Below are positions 1-8,652 of a DNA stretch of 64,000 nucleotides, piece by piece (the stretch's first letter is position 1; every line of letters starts with the position of its first letter). The position numbers and the translations under genes were made by a program. The notes beneath the pieces are model-generated. The model was not told the origin of the DNA. It did not search any database and worked only from the letters and a program-made list of their open reading frames with translations. Source of the stretch: Paenibacillus sp. D2_2 (lineage in GTDB: Bacteria > Bacillota > Bacilli > Paenibacillales > Paenibacillaceae). The DNA lies in contig NZ_CP133605.1 of NCBI RefSeq assembly GCF_031199965.1, forward strand, positions 1,458,501 through 1,522,500, written 5' to 3'.

Positions 1-58
1 ATACAGTTACAACGGACAGACCGGATTTTTTGGCAACATCAAAAATGCTTACCTTCAT
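1..58 (-). CDS. LacI-family transcriptional regulator, N-terminal fragment
   Basis: Only the first 19 codons lie in the window; the gene runs off the left edge. The residues read MKVSIFDVAKKSGLSVVTV, which is the typical LacI/GalR helix-turn-helix opening (xIxDVAxxAGVSxxTV). It follows the binding-protein gene of the sugar ABC operon in the same direction with about 40 bp between them, so it is probably the local repressor and last gene of that operon. The paired palindromes upstream of the operon (3361-3462) are plausible targets. The family call is firm from the motif; the ligand is unknown. Confidence 0.8.
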   Translation of the reverse strand, partial: MKVSIFDVAKKSGLSVVTV

Positions 59-97
59 CTGATATTCTCCTAATGTGTGTTATTCCATCAACTTTAC

Positions 98-1489
98 TTA
101 TCTCTTAATAATTTCAGTCACTTTCTTCTGAATCACCGGCATAACCTCTTCTACGGTCTTATGTCCGGTCTCAATTGGCTGCATCTCGTTGATGAACATA
201 TCATTGATTTGTGAGTAGTTCGTAATCAGGTGGTTGAAAGATTCAAAGCCGTATTTCACAGCTCCCTCGTACACATTTTTAATATCCTGCGGATCGATTC
301 CATCAAAATGCTTATAATAGGCCTCAGCAGCTTTTGTGTTCACTGGCGGATTGCCTCCGCTCAGGTCGATCGATTTCTCTTGAATGTCCTCGCGGATCAG
401 ATATTTGATCCATTCGAACGCTTCCTTTGGATGCTTGGAATCCTTCAAAATGAACAGTGGATCGACGTATAAGGTACTGCGGACCTTATCATTTCCACCC
501 CAAGGTACTGCAGCTACACCAATATTGAATGGAAAATCATTCGCTCCGGCCAAGTTCCATGAACCGCCAACAGACATGCCGATTTTTCCGGCAACGAACG
601 GATCTCCGTTCTGTCCGGCTACACTTTTGCTCCATTCTGAAGTTGGGGACACTTTGTCCTTGAAGATCAGATCGAACAATTTGTTATAGGCCGCCATTAC
701 TTTTGGCGTGTCAAAATAAGTTTCCGAAGGTACTCCACCATTTGTCCACGTATCTGCAGAATAAGGATCGGCCCCGAAATAGAGCGGGCGATTATCGCGT
801 TCGGACCAGAAGAAGTCCAGCCCATACTGTGTCTTAGCAATATCATCGGAGATGACCGTCATCGGCCGTGCATAATCGACCATTTTATCGAAGGTCCAGT
901 CCTTGTCCTCATAATCACTGGTAGGATAAGGCAGCTTGGCCGCGTCAAACATGTCCTTATTATATAGTAAGAGCGTAACATACATGTTCAACGGAATGCC
1001 GTATACATGATCATTGATCGTATAAATATTCATTAAATTATCAGGAATATTGTTTGCCTCGGCGCTAAACCCGTCTTCCTTGATCAGGTCCGTCAAATCG
1101 AGCAGCATCCCTTTATTATAATACTCCGCGAATCCGCCATATCCGTAGTGGCTTGTCACATCCGGAGATTTACCTGCGGCAATCAGCGTTTGTAGCTTGC
1201 TGTCGAACTGCTCATAGGGTGCTTTATCTACTTTTACTTTGATGTTCGGATGCTCTTTCTCAAAGTCAGGCACCAATTTCTCAACGAAGGTGCGGTCCTC
1301 CGAATCGATGGTGTAGTATGTGATCGTTACTTGCTGATCCTTGCTTCCGCCTGATTTAGTTGAATCACTGTCTTTGCCTGGGGCAACGTCAGCAGCAGAT
1401 TTGCCGCCAGTGCAACCTGACAAAGCCGTAATGGTCACCAATATCAGGGTTAATAAGAAAATAGAACTAAGTCGCAGCTTATTCATCAT
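98..1489 (-). CDS. Sugar ABC transporter substrate-binding lipoprotein
   Basis: Extracellular solute-binding protein of the carbohydrate family (SBP_bac_1 type), 463 aa. A signal peptide ends in a lipobox, ITALSGC, so the mature protein should be lipid-anchored on the outer membrane face. A Ser/Lys/Asp-rich linker follows, then the binding fold beginning VTITYYTIDSEDRTFVEKL. I place the start at the ATGATG pair at 1489 because GGAGGG lies 11 bases upstream; a six-codon longer reading frame has no ribosome site. It is the third gene of an operon after two permeases, an uncommon order since the binding protein usually comes first. No ATPase is encoded here, so a shared MsmX-type ATPase is expected. 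The substrate is not deducible. Confidence 0.9.
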   Translation of the reverse strand: MMNKLRLSSIFLLTLILVTITALSGCTGGKSAADVAPGKDSDSTKSGGSKDQQVTITYYTIDSEDRTFVEKLVPDFEKEHPNIKVKVDKAPYEQFDSKLQTLIAAGKSPDVTSHYGYGGFAEYYNKGMLLDLTDLIKEDGFSAEANNIPDNLMNIYTINDHVYGIPLNMYVTLLLYNKDMFDAAKLPYPTSDYEDKDWTFDKMVDYARPMTVISDDIAKTQYGLDFFWSERDNRPLYFGADPYSADTWTNGGVPSETYFDTPKVMAAYNKLFDLIFKDKVSPTSEWSKSVAGQNGDPFVAGKIGMSVGGSWNLAGANDFPFNIGVAAVPWGGNDKVRSTLYVDPLFILKDSKHPKEAFEWIKYLIREDIQEKSIDLSGGNPPVNTKAAEAYYKHFDGIDPQDIKNVYEGAVKYGFESFNHLITNYSQINDMFINEMQPIETGHKTVEEVMPVIQKKVTEIIKR

Positions 1490-1562
1490 TATAAACGAAC
1501 CCTCCAATTAACGTAATATAAGTACCTTCCTTAAATAAGCAGACAAGCACGTGTGCTTGGCA

Positions 1563-2447
1563 TTATTTAATGCCTGTAAGCACGATTCCCTCAACAAATT
1601 GCTTCTGGGCGACAGCGAACAGGGTGACGATCGGGACCATCGCTAGCACGGAAGCGACCATGAGCAAATGCCACGGTGGGATGCGGAATCTGGAAGAAGT
1701 CAAGGAAGCCATACCTACCGGCAATGTGAAGTGTTCCGTAGAACTGAGGTACAGCACCGGTGCCAGAAGATCATTCCAACTGTAGATGAAGGCGAAGATC
1801 GCCACGGTGGCGAGGGCAGGGCCAGACAACGGCAGGGCGATTTTGTACCACATTCGCAGCTCCCCACAGCCATCAATCCTCCCAGCGTCGAACAATTCCT
1901 CAGGCAGGGTCGAGAAGAATTGCCGCAGCAAAAAGATGTTATAGGCCGATCCGAAGAATGCTGGAACAATTAACGGTAGAAAAGTGTCGATCCAGTTCAG
2001 TTTGGAGAAGAAAATAAATTGTGGAATCATAATCGCCGGATATGGCAGCATCATCGTTGCTAACAGTAGCATGAACCATAGTTGATTCCCTTTACCCTTA
2101 TAACGGGAGAACCCGTACGCGGCCAGAGCGGAGGAGATTAACGTTCCGATTACAGTGACGATACCAATAATTAGACTGTTCTTATACAATGTTCCGAATT
2201 GCAGTGTGTCGAAGATTTCGCTGTAATTGCTCCATTGCCAGCTCTCCGGCAGAAAGGTCGGAGGAAATTTGAGCATTTCCCGCTTCGATTTCAGCGAAGT
2301 GGAGACCATAAAGAACAAAGGAAGCAGCATGATAAAGGTTGTAATGATCAGAGCGATGAAACTAACGATTTGCGTTAGACTTGTTTTGCGTTTGGAGCCT
2401 GAGTTTGAAAATACAAGGCGGCGTTTGGGTATCGGTGCGGTGTTCAT
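1563..2447 (-). CDS. Carbohydrate ABC transporter permease (MalG/LacG type)
   Basis: Inner-membrane permease of 294 aa with about six hydrophobic segments. The EAA cytoplasmic loop that contacts the ATPase is visible as EELFDAGRIDGCGELRMWYK followed by IALPLSGPALATV near residues 190-225. The C-terminus ends FVEGIVLTGIK, typical of MalG-like subunits. Its start codon overlaps the upstream permease stop by four bases (ATGA), indicating translational coupling. It pairs with the permease at 2444-3337 and the lipoprotein at 98-1489. Confidence 0.92.
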   Translation of the reverse strand: MNTAPIPKRRLVFSNSGSKRKTSLTQIVSFIALIITTFIMLLPLFFMVSTSLKSKREMLKFPPTFLPESWQWSNYSEIFDTLQFGTLYKNSLIIGIVTVIGTLISSALAAYGFSRYKGKGNQLWFMLLLATMMLPYPAIMIPQFIFFSKLNWIDTFLPLIVPAFFGSAYNIFLLRQFFSTLPEELFDAGRIDGCGELRMWYKIALPLSGPALATVAIFAFIYSWNDLLAPVLYLSSTEHFTLPVGMASLTSSRFRIPPWHLLMVASVLAMVPIVTLFAVAQKQFVEGIVLTGIK

Positions 2448-3337
2448 TTGCGACCTCCTCCCTCATAGTGAACGTAGCGATCGGATGCTTTCATGATGAG
2501 TGCGGTACAGATCATAACGACGATTAGAAGTACCCAGGCCAGAGCCGAGGAGTAGCCAGCGCGATATTCTTTGAAAGCGCTTGTATATAAGTTGTAGACA
2601 TAGAACCAGGTAGAATAATTGGGCCCACCTTGCGTCATAACATAAGCTTGGGTAAATACTTGGAAGGAGTCAATGATACTCATGATGAGTTGAAAGAGCA
2701 GTACAGGTGAGAGCATAGGAAGTGTAACATGGAGGAAGGTTTTGAAACGGCCGGCTCCGTCAAGTTTTGCCGCTTCGATCAGACTGGCAGGAACACCTTG
2801 CAATCCGGCGAGGAACAGTATCATTCCAGTACCCGCGGTCCATAAAGTCATAATAATCAAAGCGTACAGCGCAGTATCAGGGTTCATTAGCCAGGCAGGT
2901 CCATGGATTCCGAACCAGGAGAGTATGTAGTTGAATAATCCGATCTGCGGGTTGAAGATCCAATACCATAGCAGCGACATCGCTACCCCAGAGACCATAC
3001 TCGGAAAATACATAGCGGTTCGGAAAAAGCCACGGAAGGGAATCGCTTGATTCAGCAGCAGGGCAAATCCGAGCGCCAACAGTAATTGTACAGGCACGCC
3101 TATAAAGGTATATTTCAGCGTGACGACGACAGATTTCCAGAACAACTCGTTGTGGAACATCTCGGTGTAGTTAGCTAGGCCAATAAATTGGGGTGGATGG
3201 ATGATGTCGTAATCTGTGAAGCTGTAATAAAGCGATGCCAAAATAGGATACAACGCAAATACTAAGAAGCCGATTAACCAGGGAGAGATAAAAAGATACA
3301 TATAGAAGGTTTGTCGCCGGCTTTCTTTAAAGGTCAC
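2444..3337 (-). CDS. Carbohydrate ABC transporter permease (MalF/LacF type)
   Basis: First gene of the minus-strand sugar importer operon, 297 aa, with six predicted membrane helices and an EAA loop (SLIEAAKLDGAGRFKTFLHV then TLPMLSP). The N-terminus (YMYLFISPWLIGFLVFALYP in outline) is characteristic of the shorter LacF/UgpA-like subunits. It is coupled to the next permease by a four-base overlap. The upstream gap holds two LacI-type palindromes, so expression is probably repressed in the absence of the sugar. Confidence 0.92.
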   Translation of the reverse strand: MTFKESRRQTFYMYLFISPWLIGFLVFALYPILASLYYSFTDYDIIHPPQFIGLANYTEMFHNELFWKSVVVTLKYTFIGVPVQLLLALGFALLLNQAIPFRGFFRTAMYFPSMVSGVAMSLLWYWIFNPQIGLFNYILSWFGIHGPAWLMNPDTALYALIIMTLWTAGTGMILFLAGLQGVPASLIEAAKLDGAGRFKTFLHVTLPMLSPVLLFQLIMSIIDSFQVFTQAYVMTQGGPNYSTWFYVYNLYTSAFKEYRAGYSSALAWVLLIVVMICTALIMKASDRYVHYEGGGRK

Positions 3338-3360
3338 AGCAGCACCAGCCTTTCTTTTGT

Positions 3361-3384
3361 TTAAAGTATAAGCGCTTTAACTTT
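3361..3384. promoter_or_regulatory. LacI-type operator, proximal copy
   Basis: The minus strand reads AAAGTTAAAGCGCTTATACT followed by TTAA, an imperfect palindrome centred on AGCGCT, lying just ahead of the sugar permease start. A near-identical copy in the opposite orientation lies about 75 bp away at 3438-3461. An AGCGCT core with AT-rich flanks is typical of LacI-family sites. The partial LacI gene at 1-58 is the natural candidate binder; that link is inference. Confidence 0.6.
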
Positions 3385-3437
3385 TGGTTAGAACAATATT
3401 GAAATAGTGCAGATATTTCGAGCTAGTTCTACAAATC

Positions 3438-3461
3438 AAAGTTAAAGCGCTATAACTTTAC
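3438..3461. promoter_or_regulatory. LacI-type operator, distal copy
   Basis: Plus-strand AAAGTTAAAGCGCTATAACT then TTAC, symmetrical around AGCGCT. It repeats the element at 3361-3384 in inverted orientation. The two sites bracket the stretch in which the sugar-operon promoter must lie, so looping or dual occupancy is possible. Confidence 0.6.
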
Positions 3462-3635
3462 TGCTTTTTGATAACATCATCATAGTGGATTGATCCAGAA
3501 TTGGCAATAGTAATGTGATAAGTGATTACATCAAAATTCCACCTTATTATTTGAGAACATAGATTGTAGATTTCATTGTTCATTTGCACAATGAATTTCG
3601 TCTTTTAATCAATATTAATTTAGCGAATTAAGACC

Positions 3636-3654
3636 TATAATGAAAGCGTATCCA
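3636..3654 (+). promoter_or_regulatory. -10 box with overlapping cre-like site ahead of the gntP-type gene
   Basis: TATAAT at 3636-3641 is followed immediately by TGAAAGCGTATCCA (3641-3654), which matches 12 of 14 positions of the CcpA cre consensus TGWAANCGNTNWCA. No good -35 box is seen. Position overlapping the transcription start would suit catabolite repression. The rest of 3462-3635 is AT-rich with no feature I can support. Confidence 0.4.
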
Positions 3655-3692
3655 AAAAAGAGATAGAAAATACAACTTAGGAGGAACAGCAG

Positions 3693-4990
3693 ATGGACGG
3701 ATTTACGATCAGTTGGATTGGAGCGCTGGTAGGCCTTGCAATTGCAATCATATTGATCTTGAGAAAGCTTAATCCTGTATACGCTTTATTTCTAGGGGCG
3801 ATCGTTGGGGCTTTGATCGGCGGGGCCAATTTAGAGCAGACGATAAGCGTACTAGTTAGCGGAACACAGAGCGTTATGGGGACTGTCCTACGTGTATTGG
3901 CAGCAGGTGTACTTGCCGGCGTCATGATGGAATCCGGGGCGGCAGAGACAATCGCTCAGGCGATTGTAAAGAAATTTGGCGGGGGAAAGGCAATTCTGGC
4001 GCTTGCTCTTGCTACCATGATTATTACAGCTGTCGGCGTATTTATTCCAGTTGCGGTATTGATCGTGGCACCTATCGCACTATCTGTCGGCAATAAGATG
4101 GGTATCTCTAAGATAGCTCTTTTACTCGCTCTTTCTGGCGGTGGTAAAGCGGGTAACATCATTTCTCCGAACCCCAATACGATTGCGGCTGCTCGCGGCT
4201 TTGGATTAGACTTAAGTGATGTCATGATCGCGGGCTTTGTTCCAGCACTTTTTGGACTTGCTGTAACCGTTGTCATTGCTTCGCTCTTGAAGCGCAAAGG
4301 TGTCATGGTCAGCGATGAAGAGGCTGTGCAGGATACAGAGGTTGATACATCGAAGTATCCTCCATTAAAGAAAGCTATTGTAGCGCCGCTCGTTGCTGTA
4401 ATACTGTTGATGATTAACCCGATCGGTTCAATCGCTGGGATTGATGCACTGGCTAACTTCAAGATTGACGCCATGTATATTCTTCCGATCGCTGGGGTCA
4501 TCGGTATGCTGGCGATGGGACAAGGCAAACATATTTTGAAATATACGGCATCAGGGCTGAATAAGATGACAGCGACGGTATTGATTTTGATCGGTGCTGG
4601 CGGTATCGCTGGACTCATCTCTGCTTCTGACTTGTCTTCACAGGTTGTATCATTGATTCAGGCTTCTGGTATCTCGGCACATTCCTTGCTCCAATCTCTG
4701 GTATTCTGATGGCCGCAGCAACGGCTTCGACTTCCACTGGGGTTATCCTTGCTACCGGTTCATTCGGACAAGCGATTTTGGATATGGGCACTGCGCCGAT
4801 GGCTGCAGCTGTTATGGTGCATACCGGGGCAACCGTGATCGATTCCTTGCCGCAAGGTAACTACTTCCATGTTACTGCAGGCAGTATGAATATGAGCATT
4901 AAGCAACGGATGGGATTGATCCCTTATGAAGCTATCGTCGGCGGTACGATGACGATTGTAGCTACATTGATGTATGGATTCTTGCTTTAA
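3693..4990 (+). CDS. GntP-family gluconate/glycerate permease (one-base frameshift)
   Basis: Proton-coupled importer of the GntP family, about 432 aa with many membrane helices, preceded by TTAGGAGGAACAG. Reading is continuous to about 4686, then shifts: the text after IQASGISAH resumes one frame away as PISGILMAAATASTSTGV. Restoring one missing base near 4686-4691 (probably TTGGCTCCA where the text has TTGCTCCA) gives a full-length protein to the stop at 4990. Glycine-rich loops such as ALSGGGKAGNIISPNPNTIA are typical. The glycerate kinase downstream and the CdaR-type regulator suggest the substrate is glycerate or a sugar acid. The break looks like a sequencing error given similar breaks across the window. 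Confidence 0.85.
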
Positions 4991-4996
4991 ATAGGA

Positions 4997-5162
4997 GTTC
5001 AAAAGTCTGGTTTTCAGCACCGAGAAGGTTGGATGAAGCTAGGGACTGAGGAGCGGAGCGTACGTTTTGGGTACGTGAGCACCGGAAGGCCCGGCTGAAT
5101 TCAAGATTCGATGCCGAACTGCTTCTTGCTTCTCTTCGTGATCAAAAGCAGACTTTTTGAAC
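4997..5162 (+). repeat. Dispersed ~166 bp repeat, copy A
   Basis: Begins GTTCAAAAGTCTGG and ends CAGACTTTTTGAAC, forming terminal inverted repeats. The interior holds AGCACCGAGAAGGTTGGATG, GAGGAGCGGAGCGTACG and GAGCACCGGAAGGCCCGGCT. It fills the gap between the permease and the glycerate kinase. Copies B to E are at 12054, 15118, 30680 and 34534. It is non-coding in any convincing way. Confidence 0.85.
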
Positions 5163-5194
5163 AACTTCTAAAAATGCTGGATGGGGTGGGAGAA

Positions 5195-6336
5195 ATGGAG
5201 AAAACATTTGTATTGGCGCCGGATTCATTTAAAGAGAGCATGACGGCCAAAGAAGTGTGTATCGCGATGGAGAGAGGGCTGCGGAAGGTATATCCTCAGG
5301 CGAACTATATTCATGTTCCAATGGCCGATGGCGGTGAAGGAACGGTTCAGTCGTTAGTTGATGCCAGCGGTGGACAACTATATGAGAAGGAAGTTACCCG
5401 TCCGCTGGGTCAGCCGGTGAAGGCTCAATTCGGGATACTTGGTGATGGAGTAACCGCAGCTATTGAAATGGCATCGGCTAGCGGTATCCATCTAGTAACC
5501 AAAGAGACCAAAAATCCTCTAATTACAACGACTTATGGGACGGGGGAGCTTATCGCGGAATGTCTTGATCGCGGGGTTGAGCGGATCATTATCGGGATCG
5601 GTGGGAGCGCCACCAATGACGGTGGCGCAGGGATGGCCGAAGCGCTCGGGCGAAATTCCTTGATTCGGAGGGGAACCGTATTCCGCGCGGCGGCGGGGGT
5701 CTGGACAAGCTGGCCACGATCGACGTATCCGAGCTGGATCCTCGCCTGCAGGAAGTAAGCTTAATTGTGGCCAGCGACGTCACAAATCCACTATGCGGCG
5801 AGCATGGTGCATCTCGGGTGTTCGGCCCGCAGAAGGGAGCTACGCCGGAAATGGTGCTGCAGCTTGACAATAACCTTGCTCATTATGCCGAGGTGATTAA
5901 GCAGCAGCTTGGTAAGGACGTACGTGATTATCCCGGCGCAGGTGCAGCGGGAGGGCTTGGAGCGGGCCTGCTCACCTTCACCCGTGCTACGATGCGTAAA
6001 GGTATTGAAATCGTGATTGAGCATACCGATTTGAAGAAGAAGCTGGCTGAGGCGGACTATGTATTTACCGGCGAAGGCGGCATCGACTTCCAGACGAAGT
6101 TCGGCAAGACGCCTTACGGTGTAGCTCAGGCAACCAAAGAGCTTGGTAAGAAAGTCATTGCTGTGGCCGGATATATCGGCGAAGGTATCGATACCCTCTA
6201 CGATGAAGGGATCGATGCGGTATTCGGCATCGTACCAGGTGCTGCGAATTTGGATAAGGTGCTAGCGGAAGGTGCGCAGAATGTGGAGCGGACCTGTGAG
6301 AATATCGGCAGATTGATTGCATTAAGCTTAAAATAA
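5195..6336 (+). CDS. glxK: Glycerate kinase (one-base frameshift)
   Basis: GarK/GlxK-family glycerate kinase, about 380 aa, the usual family length. The start is the ATG at 5195 (MEKTFVLAPDSFKESMTAKE) behind GGGGTGGGAG; the longer upstream frame is repeat sequence. Family hallmarks include VPMADGGEGTVQSL, IIIGIGGSATNDGGAGMAEA and YPGAGAAGGLGAGLL. The frame breaks at 5648: GGGCGAAATTC should be GGGGCGAAATTC, after which FLDSEGNRIPRGGGGLDKL continues without interruption. Adding that G restores the full enzyme. It phosphorylates glycerate imported by the neighbouring GntP-type carrier, feeding 2- or 3-phosphoglycerate to lower glycolysis. Confidence 0.88.
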
Positions 6337-6364
6337 CTCAATAACGCAATTACGTAACAAAATA

Positions 6365-6406
6365 AGAACCTTCATTTCCGCAAGGATTGGACTTGAAGGT
6401 TCTTTT
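6365..6406. terminator. Bidirectional terminator between glxK and cdaR
   Basis: AGAACCTTCA (6365-6374) pairs with TGAAGGTTCT (6394-6403), a perfect 10 bp stem with a 19-base loop and TTTT at the end. It lies between convergent genes and can serve both strands. Confidence 0.8.
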
Positions 6407-6456
6407 GCATTCTGATGAAGGCATGTGCATTGTGTTGGACATTATTCAGTCATACT

Positions 6457-7485
6457 TTAATTGTACAAGGCAAGTAGGCTTTGGGTTAATTCGAACAGCT
6501 CGAGTATATTTCTTGGATCTTTCCCTGTAATAGCCTTGATTCGCTTGAGCCGGTATTGCAACGTGTTTCGGTGAATGTTCAGTTGCTCGGCAGTGCCCGA
6601 GATGCTTCCATCCTGGTTGATAAAGGCGCGCAGCGTCTCCAACAGGTCGACTGTATCTTCGAGCTTGCTAACGATATTCCCATTTTCATGTAGGTATGCA
6701 TTACTTAGCTTGACGAGGAATTTTACTTCTTCGTAATGAACGACTTGCTTTGGGAGGTCAAGTGCTTGTCTTACATTCATCGCGCTCTTCGCCTGGGTGC
6801 AGCTAGTGGCAATACTCGCTTCATGATCGCCAACGGCAACCAGAATATTCGGCTGCCCGGCAAGTATCCGCTCAATGAAGCTGTCCACAGAGTTTTTGTC
6901 TTGAATCAGCAGTAGCCGGGTACTTTTATCGATCATAAAAGAGGGGATGAGTAGCAGTAATTTAGAGTATTCTTCGGTTAGTATACAATTTTTGACGAGT
7001 ACTGCTGTCGTTTTCAGCAGGAGGTCGATCTTGTATTGCGCGGCTTCCTTTTGCAGCCTCTGAGAATAAGCCCCGGCATGGCTTAGCAGACTTTCCAAGA
7101 AAACCTTTTTACGGTTAGCCTCATCCTCCAGGCTCTTCAGGGCGATTCCTTGTTCGATGAGAAGGGAGACTGTCGTCTTCACGATCCGGCAGAAAGGGCT
7201 GACTTCCTCGGGATTACCACTGATTCCGATCACGCCAACGCGTTTATGATTGATGACGATCGGCTCGTTGGTTCCCTGTTTTTCATAGTGTCCGTCCTTC
7301 CAGATTTTCACCATTTTCCCGCTCGTTAACGCCTGAACCGCACCTTGGTGAACGGAACCGACCCTTGACGGATTTCCGCTTCCGATAATGATCCCTTCAT
7401 GGTTCATAATATTGATATTGTATGGGATGTCCTTCATCATTTTATCGACAATTTCCTGAGCTTGCTCTCTAGAAAGCTGGAACAT
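6457..7485 (-). CDS. CdaR-type sugar-diacid/glycerate-responsive regulator
   Basis: 342 aa. The N-terminal part (about 1-135) begins LSREQAQEIVDKMMKDIPYN and contains GIIIGSGNPSRVGSVHQGA, matching the putative sugar diacid recognition domain. A middle GGDEF-like/CdaR linker follows. The C-terminus (about 285-342) carries the PucR/CdaR helix-turn-helix, GTAEQLNIHRNTLQYRLKRI, followed by TGKDPRN. The gene is convergent with the GntP permease and glycerate kinase, the usual partners of CdaR proteins, so it is probably their activator. Ribosome site GAGGAG precedes the ATG. The family call is strong; the effector (glycerate or a sugar acid) is inferred. Confidence 0.9.
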   Translation of the reverse strand: MFQLSREQAQEIVDKMMKDIPYNINIMNHEGIIIGSGNPSRVGSVHQGAVQALTSGKMVKIWKDGHYEKQGTNEPIVINHKRVGVIGISGNPEEVSPFCRIVKTTVSLLIEQGIALKSLEDEANRKKVFLESLLSHAGAYSQRLQKEAAQYKIDLLLKTTAVLVKNCILTEEYSKLLLLIPSFMIDKSTRLLLIQDKNSVDSFIERILAGQPNILVAVGDHEASIATSCTQAKSAMNVRQALDLPKQVVHYEEVKFLVKLSNAYLHENGNIVSKLEDTVDLLETLRAFINQDGSISGTAEQLNIHRNTLQYRLKRIKAITGKDPRNILELFELTQSLLALYN

Positions 7486-7975
7486 TACGAGCTCCTCCTC
7501 TATGATGTAAATTGATCAAAGTGAAATGTGAATATTAGGAATATACATTGTGCAATTGAACGAACTATTTTGGTCAAATCATAGCATAACTTGCTTACGA
7601 TGGTCATGCTTATATTTCACAAGTATTAGGTGAAGCTGAAATAATTAAACGGCTTTGGTTTGTTAAACTAAGATATTTGACAATTTATGGATACTAATGT
7701 ACTGAAGGTAAATATCCGTTATGATAAAGGTAGAAGAAACTAAAGTTAATATGTTATTAAATTAGGGTGTAGAGAGGTCATCGAATGAGAAGTCGGGGCT
7801 AACGGAACTGTATGCTCTTATTGGCATGGAAAAAAAGTGTTTTATGTTCTAACGGAACTGAAAGCGCTTAATTAGGTCCTACATTTCTGTTAGAGCTTGG
7901 GGGTTCGTGAGGGTGGATCGCCTAACCTGCAGTAGAACCAGAACCACAAATAGAGATAAAAAATGGGGGATACAG
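7486..7975. other. Intergenic region with two CTAACGGAACTG motifs
   Basis: A 490 bp gap between divergent cdaR and the two-component system. CTAACGGAACTG occurs at 7799-7810 and 7849-7860, 50 bp apart, and a related inverted form (TTTCTGTTAGAGC) at 7884-7896. A TTGACA at 7677-7682 is a possible -35 box, but no convincing -10 follows. No gene is supported here. Confidence 0.5.
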
Positions 7976-8647
7976 ATGAACATCTTAATTATCGAGGATG
8001 ATCCTAGTATTCAGATGCTGTTGAAATTGAGTCTGAAGGTTGAAGGGTTTCATCCTGTTGTTGCTGGCACGGTCGCGGCTGGTTTGAAGGAGCTTGAGGC
8101 CGGGGATACAGATTTGATCCTGCTTGATCTGATGCTGCCGGATTGCTCCGGCTTTGAATTGCTTCAGGTACTGCAGCAGAAATATAAGACAGTACCCGTA
8201 ATCGTGCTTACCGCCAAGAATGAAATGAATGACAAAATACTTGGCTTCCAGCTCGGAGCGGATGATTATTTGACGAAGCCCTTTGAGACCCGGGAACTCA
8301 TTGAACGAATCAAGGCTGTTATACGGCGAACCCGGAAAGCGGTTACAACCTCTTCTGAGGTGATTCAGATCGGGATCATAGAGATCGATAAGGATGAGCG
8401 TTCCTGTACAATAGCTGGACAACCACTCAAGATGACCTGCAAGGAGTTCGATTTCCTGTGGCTGCTGTGTAGCAATCCCAAGAAAGTGTTCACTCGCGAG
8501 GAATTGCTGGACCAGGTCTGGGGCTACGAGTATTACGGCCATACACGCTCCGTTGATATGATGGTAAAGCGGCTGCGTGAGAAGCTTAAGCCTCATGAGA
8601 ACCTGGTAGCCACCGTGCATGGGACAGGCTATAAACTGGAGGTATAG
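7976..8647 (+). CDS. OmpR/PhoB-family response regulator
   Basis: 223 aa. Receiver domain from residue 1 (MNILIIEDDPSIQ) with acidic pocket ED at 7-9, phospho-acceptor Asp51 in LILLDLMLPD, and the conserved Lys in VIVLTAKNE. The C-terminal winged helix (about 130-223) contains REELLDQVWGYEYYGHTRSV and HGTGYKLEV. The start is the ATG at 7976 with GGGGG 7 bases upstream; a longer upstream frame is repeat-containing and unsupported. The histidine kinase follows after five bases. The system probably controls the binding-protein and importer genes downstream. Confidence 0.93.
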   Translation: MNILIIEDDPSIQMLLKLSLKVEGFHPVVAGTVAAGLKELEAGDTDLILLDLMLPDCSGFELLQVLQQKYKTVPVIVLTAKNEMNDKILGFQLGADDYLTKPFETRELIERIKAVIRRTRKAVTTSSEVIQIGIIEIDKDERSCTIAGQPLKMTCKEFDFLWLLCSNPKKVFTREELLDQVWGYEYYGHTRSVDMMVKRLREKLKPHENLVATVHGTGYKLEV

Positions 8648-8652
8648 CGGAT

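Noticed and set aside
3956-4618. Long open frame on the minus strand inside the GntP gene
   Set aside because: It is a shadow of a GC-skewed membrane-protein gene; composition is rich in Ile, Ala and Pro with no domain or start context.
5041-5100. Short reading frames inside the dispersed repeat (such as SVRSGYVSTGRPG-like peptide on several copies)
   Set aside because: They recur only because the repeat recurs; the frames differ between copies, and none has a ribosome site.
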